DNA of 64,000 nt from an uncultured Spirochaetaceae bacterium (GTDB lineage: Bacteria > Spirochaetota > Spirochaetia > Sphaerochaetales > Sphaerochaetaceae): positions 47,002-111,001 of the forward strand of contig CALXLH010000037.1 of NCBI GenBank assembly GCA_944389145.1, read 5' to 3'. Below, one piece after another: positions 43,327-52,746 of the stretch; the stretch's first letter is position 1; every line of letters starts with the position of its first letter. Under the pieces are notes generated by a model that ran no database searches, was not told the DNA's origin, and worked only from the letters and a program-made list of their open reading frames with translations. The position numbers were made by a program, and so were the translations under genes.

Positions 43327-45357
43327 ATGGACGAGAAGAGCATACGCAACATAGGCATCATGGCCCATATCGATGCCGGCAAGACGACAACGACGGAAAG
43401 GATACTTTACTATACAGGCGAGAACCACAGGATCGGCGAGGTCGATAACGGCGAAGCGACGATGGACTGGATGCAGCAGGAGCAGGACAGGGGCATAACG
43501 ATCACGAGCGCAGCCACCACCTGCTACTGGCGCGATCATCAGATAAACATCATCGACACCCCGGGACACGTAGACTTCACCGCTGAGGTCGAGCGTTCCC
43601 TCCGCGTCCTCGACGGCGCGGTTGGCGTCTTCTGTGCAGTCGGTGGCGTAGAGCCGCAGACGGAGACGGTATGGCGCCAGGCCGATAAGTACGACATCCC
43701 GCGCATAGCGTTCGTCAACAAGATGGACAGGCTCGGCGCTGACTTCTTTGAGGTCCTTACGGAGATGGAGAAGAAGCTATCTGAGCATCCCGTGCCACTC
43801 TACATCCCTGTGGGATCGGAGAGCGCATTCTCAGGCATCATAGACCTGATGAGCATGGAATACCTCACCTTCGACCCCGCGGATGATGGCAAGACGATAA
43901 CCCGTTCATCCATCCCCGAGAGCGAGAAGGACAGGGCCGAGGAATGGAGGGAGAAGCTCATAGACAGCGCCTCCTCCTTCTCCGATGAGATCATGGAGCT
44001 TTACTTCGCCGGTGAGGATATCCCCAGGGAGATGATCATAGCAGCGCTGAGGACCGCGACGCTTGAGAGGCGATGCCTTCCCGTATTCGTAGGCTCCTCG
44101 CTGAAGAACATCGGAGTACAGACGCTCCTTGACGGGATCGTTGCCCTCCTGCCTTCACCGGTGGAAGCGAAGCCGATGGAGACGATCAACGCCAAGAACG
44201 GCAAGACCGAGGAGCTTACCCATAACGTCAATGGCCCCCTTGAGGCGCTTATCTTCAAGATTCAGGTCGATCCTCAGGCAGGCCCGATGTGCTTCGTGCG
44301 CGTCTATTCCGGCGTGCTGAAGAAAGGCATAGCCCTCTACAACATAACGAAGGGCAAGAAGGAAAGGGTCAACAGGCTCCTGCGCATGCACGCAGACCGC
44401 AGCGAGGAGCTTTCAGAGCTTAAGGCCGGAGATATCGGAGTGATCATCGGCTTCCGCCTTGCCCAGACAGGAGATACCATCGGGCAGGAGAACCATCCCT
44501 TCCTCCTGGAGAAGATGCAGTTCCCCAATCCCGTGATATCCATAGCGATCGAGCCCAAGAGTACCGCGGAGCAGGACAAGCTCCACAAGGCGCTTGAGAC
44601 CCTTGCGATGGAGGATCCGACCTTCACATACAAGGACAATGCGGAGACCGGCCAGCTGATAATCTCCGGCATGGGAGAGCTTCACCTCGATGTCCTCGTC
44701 ACGAGGATCACCAAGGAGATGAAGATCGACGCCAGGGTCGGCAATCCGCAGGTATCCTACAGGGAGTGCATCAGATCCGAGGCATCCGGTACCGAGGAGT
44801 TCTCTCGCACCATCGCCGGAAAGGAGAACAATGCGACGCTCTCCCTTACCGTGCGTCCGCTTCCTCCCAAGAGCGGCAATAGCCTGAGGATCACGGCCAA
44901 TACCCGCGATATCCCGGAAGAGATAGTGGAAGCGATCACGAATGGCATCAACGGAGCATTCCAGGGAGGTATCAGATACGGCTATGAATGCACCGATATC
45001 GAGGCAGAGGTAACGGATATCAAATATGATGAGAATACCTCCACACCATTCGCATTCACCTCCTGCGCGGCCATGGCCTTCGACCGCATCGCCAGCGAAG
45101 CAGGGCCCGTGCTGATGCAGCCGGTGATGAAGGTACAGGCCTCAGCCCCATCCGAGTATATAGGAGACGTCATCTCCTCCCTCACACAGCGCGGAGGCAT
45201 CGTACTCTCCATGGAGTCAAAGCCCGGCGCGGATCTCGTAACGGCAGAAGCCCCTCTGGAAAAGATGTTCGGCTACACCACCGTCCTCAGGTCAGCGACC
45301 CAGGGCCGTGGCACGTTCAGCATGGAGTTCTCGCATTACGCGGAGAAGAACCAGTAA
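43327..45357 (+). CDS. fusA: Elongation factor G paralogue (spd/mitochondrial EF-G2-like)
   Basis: 676 residues, all five EF-G domains. G1 AHIDAGKTT, switch region [16 protein letters not shown]3 DTPGHVDF with the catalytic His, G4 NKMD. It is an isolated gene, not in a str operon with rpsL, rpsG and tuf, and is somewhat short. Spirochaetes carry two divergent EF-Gs, one for translocation and one for ribosome recycling; the isolated position and the C-terminal sequence fit the second better, but the sequence alone does not settle it. A strong terminator follows. Confidence 0.85.
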   Translation: MDEKSIRNIGIMAHIDAGKTTTTERILYYTGENHRIGEVDNGEATMDWMQQEQDRGITITSAATTCYWRDHQINIIDTPGHVDFTAEVERSLRVLDGAVGVFCAVGGVEPQTETVWRQADKYDIPRIAFVNKMDRLGADFFEVLTEMEKKLSEHPVPLYIPVGSESAFSGIIDLMSMEYLTFDPADDGKTITRSSIPESEKDRAEEWREKLIDSASSFSDEIMELYFAGEDIPREMIIAALRTATLERRCLPVFVGSSLKNIGVQTLLDGIVALLPSPVEAKPMETINAKNGKTEELTHNVNGPLEALIFKIQVDPQAGPMCFVRVYSGVLKKGIALYNITKGKKERVNRLLRMHADRSEELSELKAGDIGVIIGFRLAQTGDTIGQENHPFLLEKMQFPNPVISIAIEPKSTAEQDKLHKALETLAMEDPTFTYKDNAETGQLIISGMGELHLDVLVTRITKEMKIDARVGNPQVSYRECIRSEASGTEEFSRTIAGKENNATLSLTVRPLPPKSGNSLRITANTRDIPEEIVEAITNGINGAFQGGIRYGYECTDIEAEVTDIKYDENTSTPFAFTSCAAMAFDRIASEAGPVLMQPVMKVQASAPSEYIGDVISSLTQRGGIVLSMESKPGADLVTAEAPLEKMFGYTTVLRSATQGRGTFSMEFSHYAEKNQ

Positions 45358-45373
45358 GGTGCCGGTGTGATAG

Positions 45374-45403
45374 AAGGCCTCCATAACGATCTGGAGGCCT
45401 TTA
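45374..45403 (+). terminator. Terminator after EF-G
   Basis: A perfect 10-bp stem (AAGGCCTCCA with TGGAGGCCTT), 8-nt loop, 16 nt past the stop. It could also serve the convergent MBL gene. Confidence 0.8.
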
Positions 45404-45467
45404 CTGTATCAAGATAGTAATGTTGATATTCTTATGATAGCTTAACCATATAATCATTGTATAATTA

Positions 45468-46094
45468 TTATTTATCTATCATATTCCTTGGATTAAGCAC
45501 TACTATAGACTTATGGGTATCATCCGTATCAATGGATGAGCCATCAAGCCTCTCAACGTCACCAGTGAAGGCCGAGAGGAAATCATCGGCAGTGCTGAGT
45601 ACATCGAAGCCGAATCCATGCTCGGTACTACGGTAGTGCATCGGTATCGTGATACGAGGTCCAAGCTCCTTCACGAGCGCGGCAGCCTCCCTTCCATCTA
45701 TGGTGAAGAAGCCTCCGACAGGGATCATGAGGACATCAAGCCCCTGTAGCCTCTCGATATGCTCCGGTCTGCATCCCAGATCACCCAGATGGGCTATCCG
45801 GGTACGGCCATCGCTGATGATGTAGATCCTGTTCCCTCCCCTCTTCGTGCCGCCTGCGTCATCATGGAATGCATCGATATGCTCAACGGAGAACGGAGCG
45901 GATGAAGGCTCCGTGATCCTCACTCCATCGCGGAAGGAGTGATCGCCATGCTCATGGGTGCATAGCACCTCAGAGGCCTCTTCCCTCACATCCGAAAGCC
46001 CTTCTACAGAGCCATCGGAATATGGATCGATGACTATAGAATAACCATCATCTTCCACCCTGAAGCAGGAATGGCCTATCCACGTCAGCCTCAT
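45468..46094 (-). CDS. MBL-fold metal-dependent hydrolase (UlaG/UPF0173-like)
   Basis: 208 residues. LTWIGHSCFRVE, the HEHGDH metal motif (residues near 47-52), IAHLGDLG and IPMHYRS supply the expected ligands of the small beta-lactamase-fold group. Substrate unknown. The start overlaps the AAA protein stop by 4 nt, giving a two-gene unit. Confidence 0.85.
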   Translation of the reverse strand: MRLTWIGHSCFRVEDDGYSIVIDPYSDGSVEGLSDVREEASEVLCTHEHGDHSFRDGVRITEPSSAPFSVEHIDAFHDDAGGTKRGGNRIYIISDGRTRIAHLGDLGCRPEHIERLQGLDVLMIPVGGFFTIDGREAAALVKELGPRITIPMHYRSTEHGFGFDVLSTADDFLSAFTGDVERLDGSSIDTDDTHKSIVVLNPRNMIDK

Positions 46095-47689
46095 ATGACC
46101 TCCTCGTATCTGTAGTCCACGACCTTTCCTTCCGACGATGAGATATCGAGGCCGCAGATGATGATATGCTTACCGCCGTGCCTCGCCTCCGCAAGGTACT
46201 TATCGGCATAGCCCTTATCCTTTATCTGCCTCAGCGCGGCCTCTGCCCCATCTCCCCTCTTCAGCTCGAATATGTAGATATAGCTACCATACCTCACCAC
46301 CTCATCCGCCCTGCCTTTGTACCCTGGATCCTCAGGATACGCATAGCTTCCCAGGCAGACCATATAGGCATGGATGAGCATGTGGAACGTCCTCTCTCCC
46401 TCCTTCTCCACAAGCTGGTAGCTGAAGAGCGAGAGATAGCTGTTCAGGATATCCACGAGGCCCTCAACATCGCCATGCGTCATCGCGACGCTACCCTTAT
46501 ACACCAAGGCCCCTATTCCCTTCGTCGCATACCTTGAGACAAGGAATTCCGTGAATGAAGATGACACCTCACGGTTAGGGAAACGCAGGGTCACACCGTT
46601 CTCATTACCATCCCTTATCGTGAGATATCCAGTGTAGTACATCAGGGCAAGGATGCTATCTTCTGAGAGATCCCCTCCGCATATCTGGGATATGTCGAAC
46701 GTGGTAAATGCAGTCAGCGGCAGGGAAAGATCATAGCCCAGGATATCCGCAAGGGGGAATCTCGAGGCAAGGTTGACCGCAAGCGTCGGCACCCCTGTCA
46801 TGTTCCAATAGCAGCGGAAGCGGCACTCCTCGTCGAAGAAGTAGCCTATGGATACCGGATTGTACACCGTCACGTCAGAATCAGGGGAGAAGCGGTAGCC
46901 ATCATAGTACTCCCTTATCCTCGATACGAACTCATCACGGGAGGAGTACTCATCCTTATGCGAGGAATAGTACTCGTCTATCCCTTCCCCGAAGTACTCC
47001 AGCAGCTCCTCATCGGTGTAGCCGAAGGCCGATGCGAAGCGCGGATCCATCGATAGGTCGACGAGGTTGTTCATCTTCGAGAAGATCGAGAGGTTCGAGA
47101 GCTTCACCACCCCCGTTATGAAGAAGAGCCTTATCCTCGGCGCGTTCATCTTGATCACCGCATAGAACGCGGAGAACACGTCCCTTACCGATCCGATGAA
47201 CCCCTTGTCCATGGCGGATGTCATCGGCGAATCGAACTCGTCTATGATGATCACCGCCTTCTTCCCCTCCTTCGCTATCACCGCGTCCAGGAGCTCCGTG
47301 AGCATGGCTGCCGGGGAGCCATCATCTATCGTGACGCCATGCTCCCTCGCCTGGCGCCTCAGCGCGAGGCGGAAGCAGGAGAGGAACGATTCCATGTCCG
47401 TCATATCCAGCGGGCTGAAGTCGAAGTGGAGGACGGGATATCTCTCGAATGAGTAGTCCGTCCTCTCCGCTATGTAGAGCCCCTCGAAGAGATCCCTCCT
47501 CCCGTCGAAGAGCGCGTGGAGCGTCGAGCAGAAGAGCGACTTGCCGTAGCGCCTCGGGCGCGAGAGGAAGAAGAAGTTTCTCCTCGGGTCCTTCACAAGG
47601 ATGTATGCGTACATCGTCTTGTCGACATAGAGCGCATCAAGCTCTATGAATTCCTTGAATGAGGACTGCGTCGTGGTGATTCCCTTCAT
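46091..47689 (-). CDS. AAA-ATPase-like/PD-(D/E)XK nuclease-like protein (DUF1703 type)
   Basis: 532 residues. The N-terminal half is the AAA-ATPase_like domain (YVDKTMYAYILV, Walker-A variant SRPRRYGKS, Walker-B VIIIDEFDSPM). The C-terminal half has the PD-(D/E)XK-type ending with YIFELKRGDGAEAALRQI. This family is expanded in gut anaerobes and has no settled function; mobile-DNA or defence roles have been proposed. ATG 47689 (MKGITTTQSSF) is chosen; a perfect TATAAT lies 9 nt before it. Confidence 0.88.
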   Translation of the reverse strand: MKGITTTQSSFKEFIELDALYVDKTMYAYILVKDPRRNFFFLSRPRRYGKSLFCSTLHALFDGRRDLFEGLYIAERTDYSFERYPVLHFDFSPLDMTDMESFLSCFRLALRRQAREHGVTIDDGSPAAMLTELLDAVIAKEGKKAVIIIDEFDSPMTSAMDKGFIGSVRDVFSAFYAVIKMNAPRIRLFFITGVVKLSNLSIFSKMNNLVDLSMDPRFASAFGYTDEELLEYFGEGIDEYYSSHKDEYSSRDEFVSRIREYYDGYRFSPDSDVTVYNPVSIGYFFDEECRFRCYWNMTGVPTLAVNLASRFPLADILGYDLSLPLTAFTTFDISQICGGDLSEDSILALMYYTGYLTIRDGNENGVTLRFPNREVSSSFTEFLVSRYATKGIGALVYKGSVAMTHGDVEGLVDILNSYLSLFSYQLVEKEGERTFHMLIHAYMVCLGSYAYPEDPGYKGRADEVVRYGSYIYIFELKRGDGAEAALRQIKDKGYADKYLAEARHGGKHIIICGLDISSSEGKVVDYRYEEVI

Positions 47690-47698
47690 ATCATCGGC

Positions 47699-47707
47699 AT
47701 TATAGCA
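47699..47707 (-). promoter_or_regulatory. Extended -10 of the AAA-ATPase-like gene, near-leaderless
   Basis: TGcTATAAT on the minus strand, 9 nt before the ATG at 47689, no Shine-Dalgarno and no clear -35. Confidence 0.55.
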
Positions 47708-47804
47708 CATGGGCGTATCTCCTTTTCCCTATATACGCCCTGACCCCTCTTTTCTGCCAACTGATGGAAGGGAGAGAGCCTTTACACCCGCTCCCTTATC
47801 GCGG

Positions 47805-48785
47805 TCATTTTACCTGGTTCGTGAGTTCCTTACCCTCCTCGAATTCCCTTATATTCCCCAGCGTCGTCTGGCTTATGGCCATCAATGCCTCCCTGGTCAG
47901 GTATCCCTGATGCGATGTGATGATGACATTTGGCAGGCTTATCAGGCGGGCAAGGGTATCATCCTCTATGCCCTCATTGCTCTGGTCGGTATAGAAGATA
48001 CCGGCCTCCTCCTCATATACATCAAGGGCGGCTCCTCCGAGCTTCTTCTCCTTCAATGCCTCAAGAAGTGCCTCTGAATCGATCAAGGCACCGCGCGAGG
48101 TGTTTATCAGGTATGCAGTATCCTTCATGTCATCGATCGTCCGCGCATTGATGAGATGGCGGTTATCATTGGTCAGCGGGCAGTAGAGGCTCACCACATC
48201 CGATGTCCTGAGAAGAGTGTCGAGATCGGTATACTCCACTCCCTCAATCGGGGCTGGATACGGATCATAGGCAAGCACCTTCATGCCGAACCCCTTGGCT
48301 ATGTCTATCGCGGCACGCCCTATCTTTCCCGTACCGACGATACCCATCGTCTTTCCATAGAGATCGATACCGACGAGGCCTGAGAGCGAGAAGTTGAACT
48401 CGCGTGTCCTCACATACGCGTGCGTCAGCTTCCTTATAAGCGCCAAGAGCAGCGCGAATGAATGCTCTGCTACTGCATGGGGGCTGTAGGCAGGCACCCT
48501 TACCACGGGGATGCCAAGAGAGGCGGCATAGCGGTAATCGGTATTGTTGAAACCGGCGCTGCGAAGGGCGATCAGGCGCACCCCGCACTCCTTGAGGATA
48601 TCTATGACTTCCCTATCGACGGTGCAGTTGACGAATGGGCAGACAACGTCCGCGCCCTTGGCAAGTACCGCGGTATGATGGTTCAGAGCCGGCTCAAGAT
48701 AAAGGATATCATATCCATGATCCTTGTTGGCCTCATCAAAGAACGTACGATCGTAAGGCTTTGCATCAAAAAGAGCTATTTTCAT
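47805..48785 (-). CDS. ldhA: D-lactate dehydrogenase
   Basis: 326 residues of the D-2-hydroxyacid dehydrogenase family. The NAD site is MGIVGTGKIGRAA; the substrate Arg is in NTSRGALID, the Glu in DVYEEEAGIF and the catalytic His in ITSHQGYLT. SAGFNNTDYRYA and SPHAVAEHSFALLLAL fit D-lactate dehydrogenase. It reduces pyruvate to D-lactate during fermentation. GGAGGAG precedes the ATG. Confidence 0.93.
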   Translation of the reverse strand: MKIALFDAKPYDRTFFDEANKDHGYDILYLEPALNHHTAVLAKGADVVCPFVNCTVDREVIDILKECGVRLIALRSAGFNNTDYRYAASLGIPVVRVPAYSPHAVAEHSFALLLALIRKLTHAYVRTREFNFSLSGLVGIDLYGKTMGIVGTGKIGRAAIDIAKGFGMKVLAYDPYPAPIEGVEYTDLDTLLRTSDVVSLYCPLTNDNRHLINARTIDDMKDTAYLINTSRGALIDSEALLEALKEKKLGGAALDVYEEEAGIFYTDQSNEGIEDDTLARLISLPNVIITSHQGYLTREALMAISQTTLGNIREFEEGKELTNQVK

Positions 48786-48954
48786 ATCTGGCTCCTCCTT
48801 ACACAGAAGGTAACACCGCAGTTAGCAATAGGCAAACATTTCCTCATAGCCTAGGAGAAACTCCAGATCATCAAGGCCATTGTTGTACGGAATCATACGA
48901 TTGATGCCCCGTCATGCCTATGCCGGTAATCCTGCCCTGCCTCGCCAGCCCTTG

Positions 48955-48984
48955 TTGACCAAGCTCACCCATTTACCCCATAAT
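48955..48984 (+). promoter_or_regulatory. Promoter of the PTS IIC-like gene
   Basis: TTGACC (48955-48960), an 18-nt spacer and CATAAT (48979-48984). An 80-nt leader follows; within it CCGAA and TTCGG near 49043-49060 can form a small hairpin. The rest of 48786-49071 shows no gene. Confidence 0.6.
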
Positions 48985-49071
48985 CGCAGGCGACGGAAGC
49001 CTTCGGTGCATTGAAAATGGTGCGGCGATGTCCTGCTATCCGAAATCAAGAGACATTCGGAGACAAGGACA

Positions 49072-50097
49072 ATGCCTGAAACGAAGGATAAGGGTATCGG
49101 ACAGCATGTCGTGTCCGTGCTTAATGGCATGGCTCAGGGGCTATTCTCTTCCCTGATAATAGGACTGATCATCAAGCAGATCGGAACATACGCAGGGCTT
49201 CCATGGCTTGAGGCCTTCGGGCAGACCGCGCAGTACCTTACAGGACCTGCGATCGGAATCGGGGTCGCCTGGAGCATAGGAGCCAAGGGGCTTGCGCTCT
49301 TCGCTGCGGCAACGGCAGGAGCGATCGGTGCCGGCACAGTGACCATCGCAGAGACCGGTGCCGCGGTCATTGCCTCTGGTGAGCCGCTTGGAGCCTGCAT
49401 CGCGGCGCTCATCGGAGCGCTTGCAGGAAAATGGATCACGGGGCGTACCAAGGCCGATATAATCCTTGTGCCGCTCACGGTCATCCTCATCGGAGGTCTC
49501 ACCGGGATCTTCATCTCTCCCGCGGTCTCCGCACTCATGGCAGCGATAGGCGCCTTCATCAACAGCCTTACCATGCTCTATCCCCTGCCGATGGGAATAC
49601 TGGTATCCGTAGTCGTAGGGATGGTCCTCACCCTTCCGATAAGCTCTGCCGCGATCTGCATATCGCTGGGGCTATCAGGGCTTGCCGCGGGAGCGGCCTG
49701 CGCAGGCTGTGCGGCACAGATGATAGGATTCGCGGTGATGAGCTTTCCAGAGAACGGCATCGGAGGGCTCATAAGCCAGGGGCTTGGCACCTCGATGCTC
49801 CAGATACCGAATATCTGGAAGAACTGGAGGATATGGATACCGCCAACGGCAGCCAGCGCCATCACAGGCCCCATATCCACATGCCTGCTGAAGATGACGA
49901 ACAACGCAGCGGGAGCCGGAATGGGCACGAGCGGACTGGTCGGACAGTTCAACGCGGTGGCCGTGATGGGTGCATCATCGCTTCCATCCATCGCCCTGGT
50001 GCATTTCATCCTCCCTGCCCTGCTGACCGTGCTCATAGCCATTCCCATGAGGAAGAAGGGCTGGATAGGCGAAGGAGACCTGAAGCTGCCCGACTGA
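49072..50097 (+). CDS. PTS_EIIC_2-family membrane protein
   Basis: 341 residues with about nine to ten membrane segments rich in Gly and Ala. GQHVVSVLNGMAQGLFSSLIIG at the start and GAGMGTSGLVGQFNA towards the end are typical of the PF13303 family annotated as PTS IIC. No EIIA or EIIB gene lies nearby and the usual phosphotransfer partner is not evident, so the transported substrate is unknown. AAGGA precedes the ATG. Confidence 0.82.
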   Translation: MPETKDKGIGQHVVSVLNGMAQGLFSSLIIGLIIKQIGTYAGLPWLEAFGQTAQYLTGPAIGIGVAWSIGAKGLALFAAATAGAIGAGTVTIAETGAAVIASGEPLGACIAALIGALAGKWITGRTKADIILVPLTVILIGGLTGIFISPAVSALMAAIGAFINSLTMLYPLPMGILVSVVVGMVLTLPISSAAICISLGLSGLAAGAACAGCAAQMIGFAVMSFPENGIGGLISQGLGTSMLQIPNIWKNWRIWIPPTAASAITGPISTCLLKMTNNAAGAGMGTSGLVGQFNAVAVMGASSLPSIALVHFILPALLTVLIAIPMRKKGWIGEGDLKLPD

Positions 50098-50115
50098 TGC
50101 TTTCCTCGATTCTGT

Positions 50116-50144
50116 TTGACTTCTCCACTCCGGGACCTTAACAT
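50116..50144 (+). promoter_or_regulatory. Promoter of the EF-G-like gene
   Basis: TTGACT (50116-50121), a 17-nt spacer and TAACAT (50139-50144). The leader of about 37 nt ends in a strong AAAGGAGG. This contrasts with the near-leaderless fusA paralogue. Confidence 0.7.
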
Positions 50145-50187
50145 TTCCATAATATAAGCTTGTTATGTGTTCAAAAGGAGGATTCAG

Positions 50188-52266
50188 ATGAGCGTCAGTA
50201 CCAAGGATATCAGGAACGTGGCCATCATCGGCCATAACGGTACGGGAAAGACGAACCTCATAGAGCAGATGCTCTATTACGGTGGCGTTCTTTCCCGTCC
50301 TGAGACAGTAGACAGCGGCAAGACGGTGAGCGACTATACCGAGGAGGAGATCCAGAGGAAGATGTCGGTCCATGCCACGCTCTCATCGATGGAGTGGGAT
50401 GGGAAGATGATCAACGTCCTCGATACCCCGGGAACCGGTGACTTCATCGGAGAGGCCATAAGCGCATTCAGGGCAACCGAGGCAGCGCTGATGGTGGTAG
50501 ATGGACGGGAAGGCGCTCAGATAGAGACCATCAAGCTCTGGAGAAAGCTTGATGAGAGGAACAAGCCAAGGGCCATATTCATCAACAAGATGGATAAGGA
50601 AAGGGCCAGCTTCCGCCACGTCATAGACTCGCTCGTGGAGGAGTTCGGGGCTCACTTCGTCCCTGTCGTGATGGCACTGGGAGAGGCGGAGGAGTTCCAC
50701 GGGGTCATAAACCTCATAGAGAACCAGGCATATGAATGCCATGAGGGCGGCAAGGAGACCCCGATGCCGATACCAGAGAAATACGCAGCGGTCGTCGAGG
50801 ATTTCCGCGCGAGGCTGATAGAGAACGCAGCAGAAGGAACCGACGAGCTGATAGAGAAATACTTTGAGGAAGGCACGCTTGAGCCAGATGACATCAGGCA
50901 TGGCCTCGCGGTAGGAATGAGGGAGAACAGGGTCGTCCCCGTATTCTGCGGCGCAACGGATAAGGGAGCGGGAATCACATCCCTGCTGAACTTCATCAAG
51001 AACAACTTCCCATGGCCGCTCGGCATCAAGGAGTACATCATCGGACATGAAGGAGAGGAGACCACGCTTGATGTCGATCCGGAAAAGCCCTTCTCCGCCT
51101 ACTGCTTCAAGACGACGATAGACCAGTTCTCCGGCAAGATGAGCTTCATAAAGGTCGTTACCGGAGTCCTTACTCCCGAGACAGATATCTACAACAACGA
51201 GATCGGCAAGAAGGCAAAGCCTGGCAAGCTCTACAGGGCAGTGGGAAAGAAGCTCATAGAGACAGATTCCCTCGCAGCCGGTGACATCGGTATCATAACC
51301 AAGTGCGATATCGCATACACGAACGCAACGTTCGTCGCAGGGCCTGAGTACAAGAGGCGCTTCCGCCCGCTCAAGCTTCCTCAGCCGATCTATCAGCTCG
51401 CGATCAGCGCAGAGGATAAGAAGAGCGAAGACAAGATGAACGATGCCCTGCACCGCATAGCCGAGGAAGATCTCACGTTCCAGGTCACATACAACGAGGA
51501 AACGAAGGAATCGATCATCGGAGGCATGGGAGAGCTTCATATCAGCATGATCCTCGACAAGATCCGCGACAAGCAGAAGATCGCCATAAACACCAGGACA
51601 CCGAAGATCGCATACCGTGAGACGATAACAAAGCCGTCAGGGCTCGCCGAGTACACCCATAAGAAGCAGTCAGGCGGACATGGGCAGTTCGGAAAGGTCG
51701 TCATAGAGATCGCTCCGATCGAGAGAGGCAAGTACTACGAGTTCACGAACGCGGTAAAGGGTGGAGCCGTATCCAAGGGCTATGTCCCGGGAATCGAGAA
51801 AGGCATCCATGAGGCGATGGAGGAAGGATATCTTGCAGGCTATCCCCTCGTGGATATCGGCGTGACGCTCATCGATGGAAAGGAGCATCCGGTAGACTCC
51901 TCCGAAATGGCATTCAAGCTCGCGGCAAAGGGTGCCATGCAGGCAGCGCTCGCAAAGGCGGGAGTCGTGCTTCTGGAACCCTTCATGAAGCTGGAGGTAT
52001 TCATCGATGATGAGTATCTCGGAGCGATCCTCTCAGACCTCTCCTCCAAGCGCGGACGCGTCCTCGGCCAGGAAGAGAAGGGACATGTCGTCGCAGTCAA
52101 GGCAGAGGTACCGATGGCAGAGCTCCGCAACTACGCGATCGACCTCAAGAGCATGACGAGCGGCACAGGCTCGTTCGAGCTCGAGTTCGACCACTACGAG
52201 CAGCTTAATGGCAAGCTCGCGGATGATGTGGTCGCGGAAGCGAAGAGAGATAAGGAGAATGCATGA
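50188..52266 (+). CDS. EF-G-like GTPase lacking the catalytic switch-II histidine
   Basis: 692 residues, full EF-G domain order. G1 is GHNGTGKTN (residues 15-23) in place of AHIDAGKTT, and G3 reads DTPGTGDF (79-86) with Thr83 where EF-G and EF-Tu have the catalytic His. G4 NKMD remains. C-terminal domains IV and V (GGHGQFGKVVIEIAP, LSSKRGRVLGQEEKG) are well kept. It belongs to the widespread EF-G-like group whose role is not settled. The start follows AAAGGAGG; the end is followed by a strong terminator. Confidence 0.88.
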   Translation: MSVSTKDIRNVAIIGHNGTGKTNLIEQMLYYGGVLSRPETVDSGKTVSDYTEEEIQRKMSVHATLSSMEWDGKMINVLDTPGTGDFIGEAISAFRATEAALMVVDGREGAQIETIKLWRKLDERNKPRAIFINKMDKERASFRHVIDSLVEEFGAHFVPVVMALGEAEEFHGVINLIENQAYECHEGGKETPMPIPEKYAAVVEDFRARLIENAAEGTDELIEKYFEEGTLEPDDIRHGLAVGMRENRVVPVFCGATDKGAGITSLLNFIKNNFPWPLGIKEYIIGHEGEETTLDVDPEKPFSAYCFKTTIDQFSGKMSFIKVVTGVLTPETDIYNNEIGKKAKPGKLYRAVGKKLIETDSLAAGDIGIITKCDIAYTNATFVAGPEYKRRFRPLKLPQPIYQLAISAEDKKSEDKMNDALHRIAEEDLTFQVTYNEETKESIIGGMGELHISMILDKIRDKQKIAINTRTPKIAYRETITKPSGLAEYTHKKQSGGHGQFGKVVIEIAPIERGKYYEFTNAVKGGAVSKGYVPGIEKGIHEAMEEGYLAGYPLVDIGVTLIDGKEHPVDSSEMAFKLAAKGAMQAALAKAGVVLLEPFMKLEVFIDDEYLGAILSDLSSKRGRVLGQEEKGHVVAVKAEVPMAELRNYAIDLKSMTSGTGSFELEFDHYEQLNGKLADDVVAEAKRDKENA

Positions 52267-52270
52267 TTCC

Positions 52271-52300
52271 AGGGCCTCCGCATGGGGGCCCTTGCTTTTT
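52271..52300 (+). terminator. Terminator or attenuator between EF-G-like gene and repeat-protein gene
   Basis: AGGGCC with GGCCCT (plus CC/GG) forms a GC-rich stem, followed by TGC and five T. The next gene's ribosome site begins 5 nt later, so that gene must rely on read-through or a promoter further upstream. Confidence 0.8.
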
Positions 52301-52315
52301 CATAAAGGAGGAATG

Positions 52316-52720
52316 ATGAAGGCAGAAATCAAGCTCAGAAGCGGTGCGACGCTGAGAAGCACCTGGATCGTCGATGATGAAGGCATCAGGCCCAAGTCCG
52401 GAGCGAATGACTACAATACATGGAGATTCTCCAATGGAGAGGTAAAGCCGACTGCCGGCATAACCCCATATAACACCTTCATGCTCTCACCCGACCAGAT
52501 CACAAGCAAGGAAGGGGCGACCGACCGCAACACCCTCGTGATAGAAGGACGCGAGGTCAAGCCGAAGGCCAAGGCGACGGAGAAGAACACCTGGCTGGCC
52601 TCTGGCGGCATCTTCGCTCCTGCAGAAGGTGCCGATGACACCAACACCTGGGAATACCCGGAAGGCCTCGACCCATCGATCGTGGCGTTCACGGTGCTTA
52701 TCGCCAATGAGATGAAGTGA
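52316..52720 (+). CDS. Small protein of six tandem 19-residue repeats
   Basis: 134 residues. From residue 9 on, the protein is six successive 19-residue units starting at 9, 28, 47, 66, 85 and 104, with the pattern xGAxxxNTWxxxxxxxxPx: NTW occurs in units 2, 5 and 6, with STW, NTF and NTL in units 1, 3 and 4. No signal peptide or membrane segment. Predicted short beta strands suggest a closed beta-repeat fold. No function known. ATG 52316 is preferred over 52313 by spacing to AAAGGAGG. The gene is bounded by terminators on both sides. Confidence 0.8.
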   Translation: MKAEIKLRSGATLRSTWIVDDEGIRPKSGANDYNTWRFSNGEVKPTAGITPYNTFMLSPDQITSKEGATDRNTLVIEGREVKPKAKATEKNTWLASGGIFAPAEGADDTNTWEYPEGLDPSIVAFTVLIANEMK

Positions 52721-52722
52721 TC

Positions 52723-52745
52723 ATAGGCCCCGCGACGGGGCCTAT
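52723..52745. terminator. Bidirectional terminator between the repeat protein and trmB
   Basis: A perfect 10-bp stem (ATAGGCCCCG with CGGGGCCTAT) and 3-nt loop fill the 26-nt gap between the convergent stops. Confidence 0.8.
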
Positions 52746-52746
52746 C

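Noticed and set aside
48786..49071. Riboswitch or decayed gene upstream of the PTS IIC-like gene
   Set aside because: I could find a promoter and a weak hairpin but no fold or motif of a known riboswitch class and no convincing protein remnant.
50383..51540. 385-codon minus-strand frame opposite the EF-G-like gene
   Set aside because: No motifs; the sense strand is an unmistakable EF-G.
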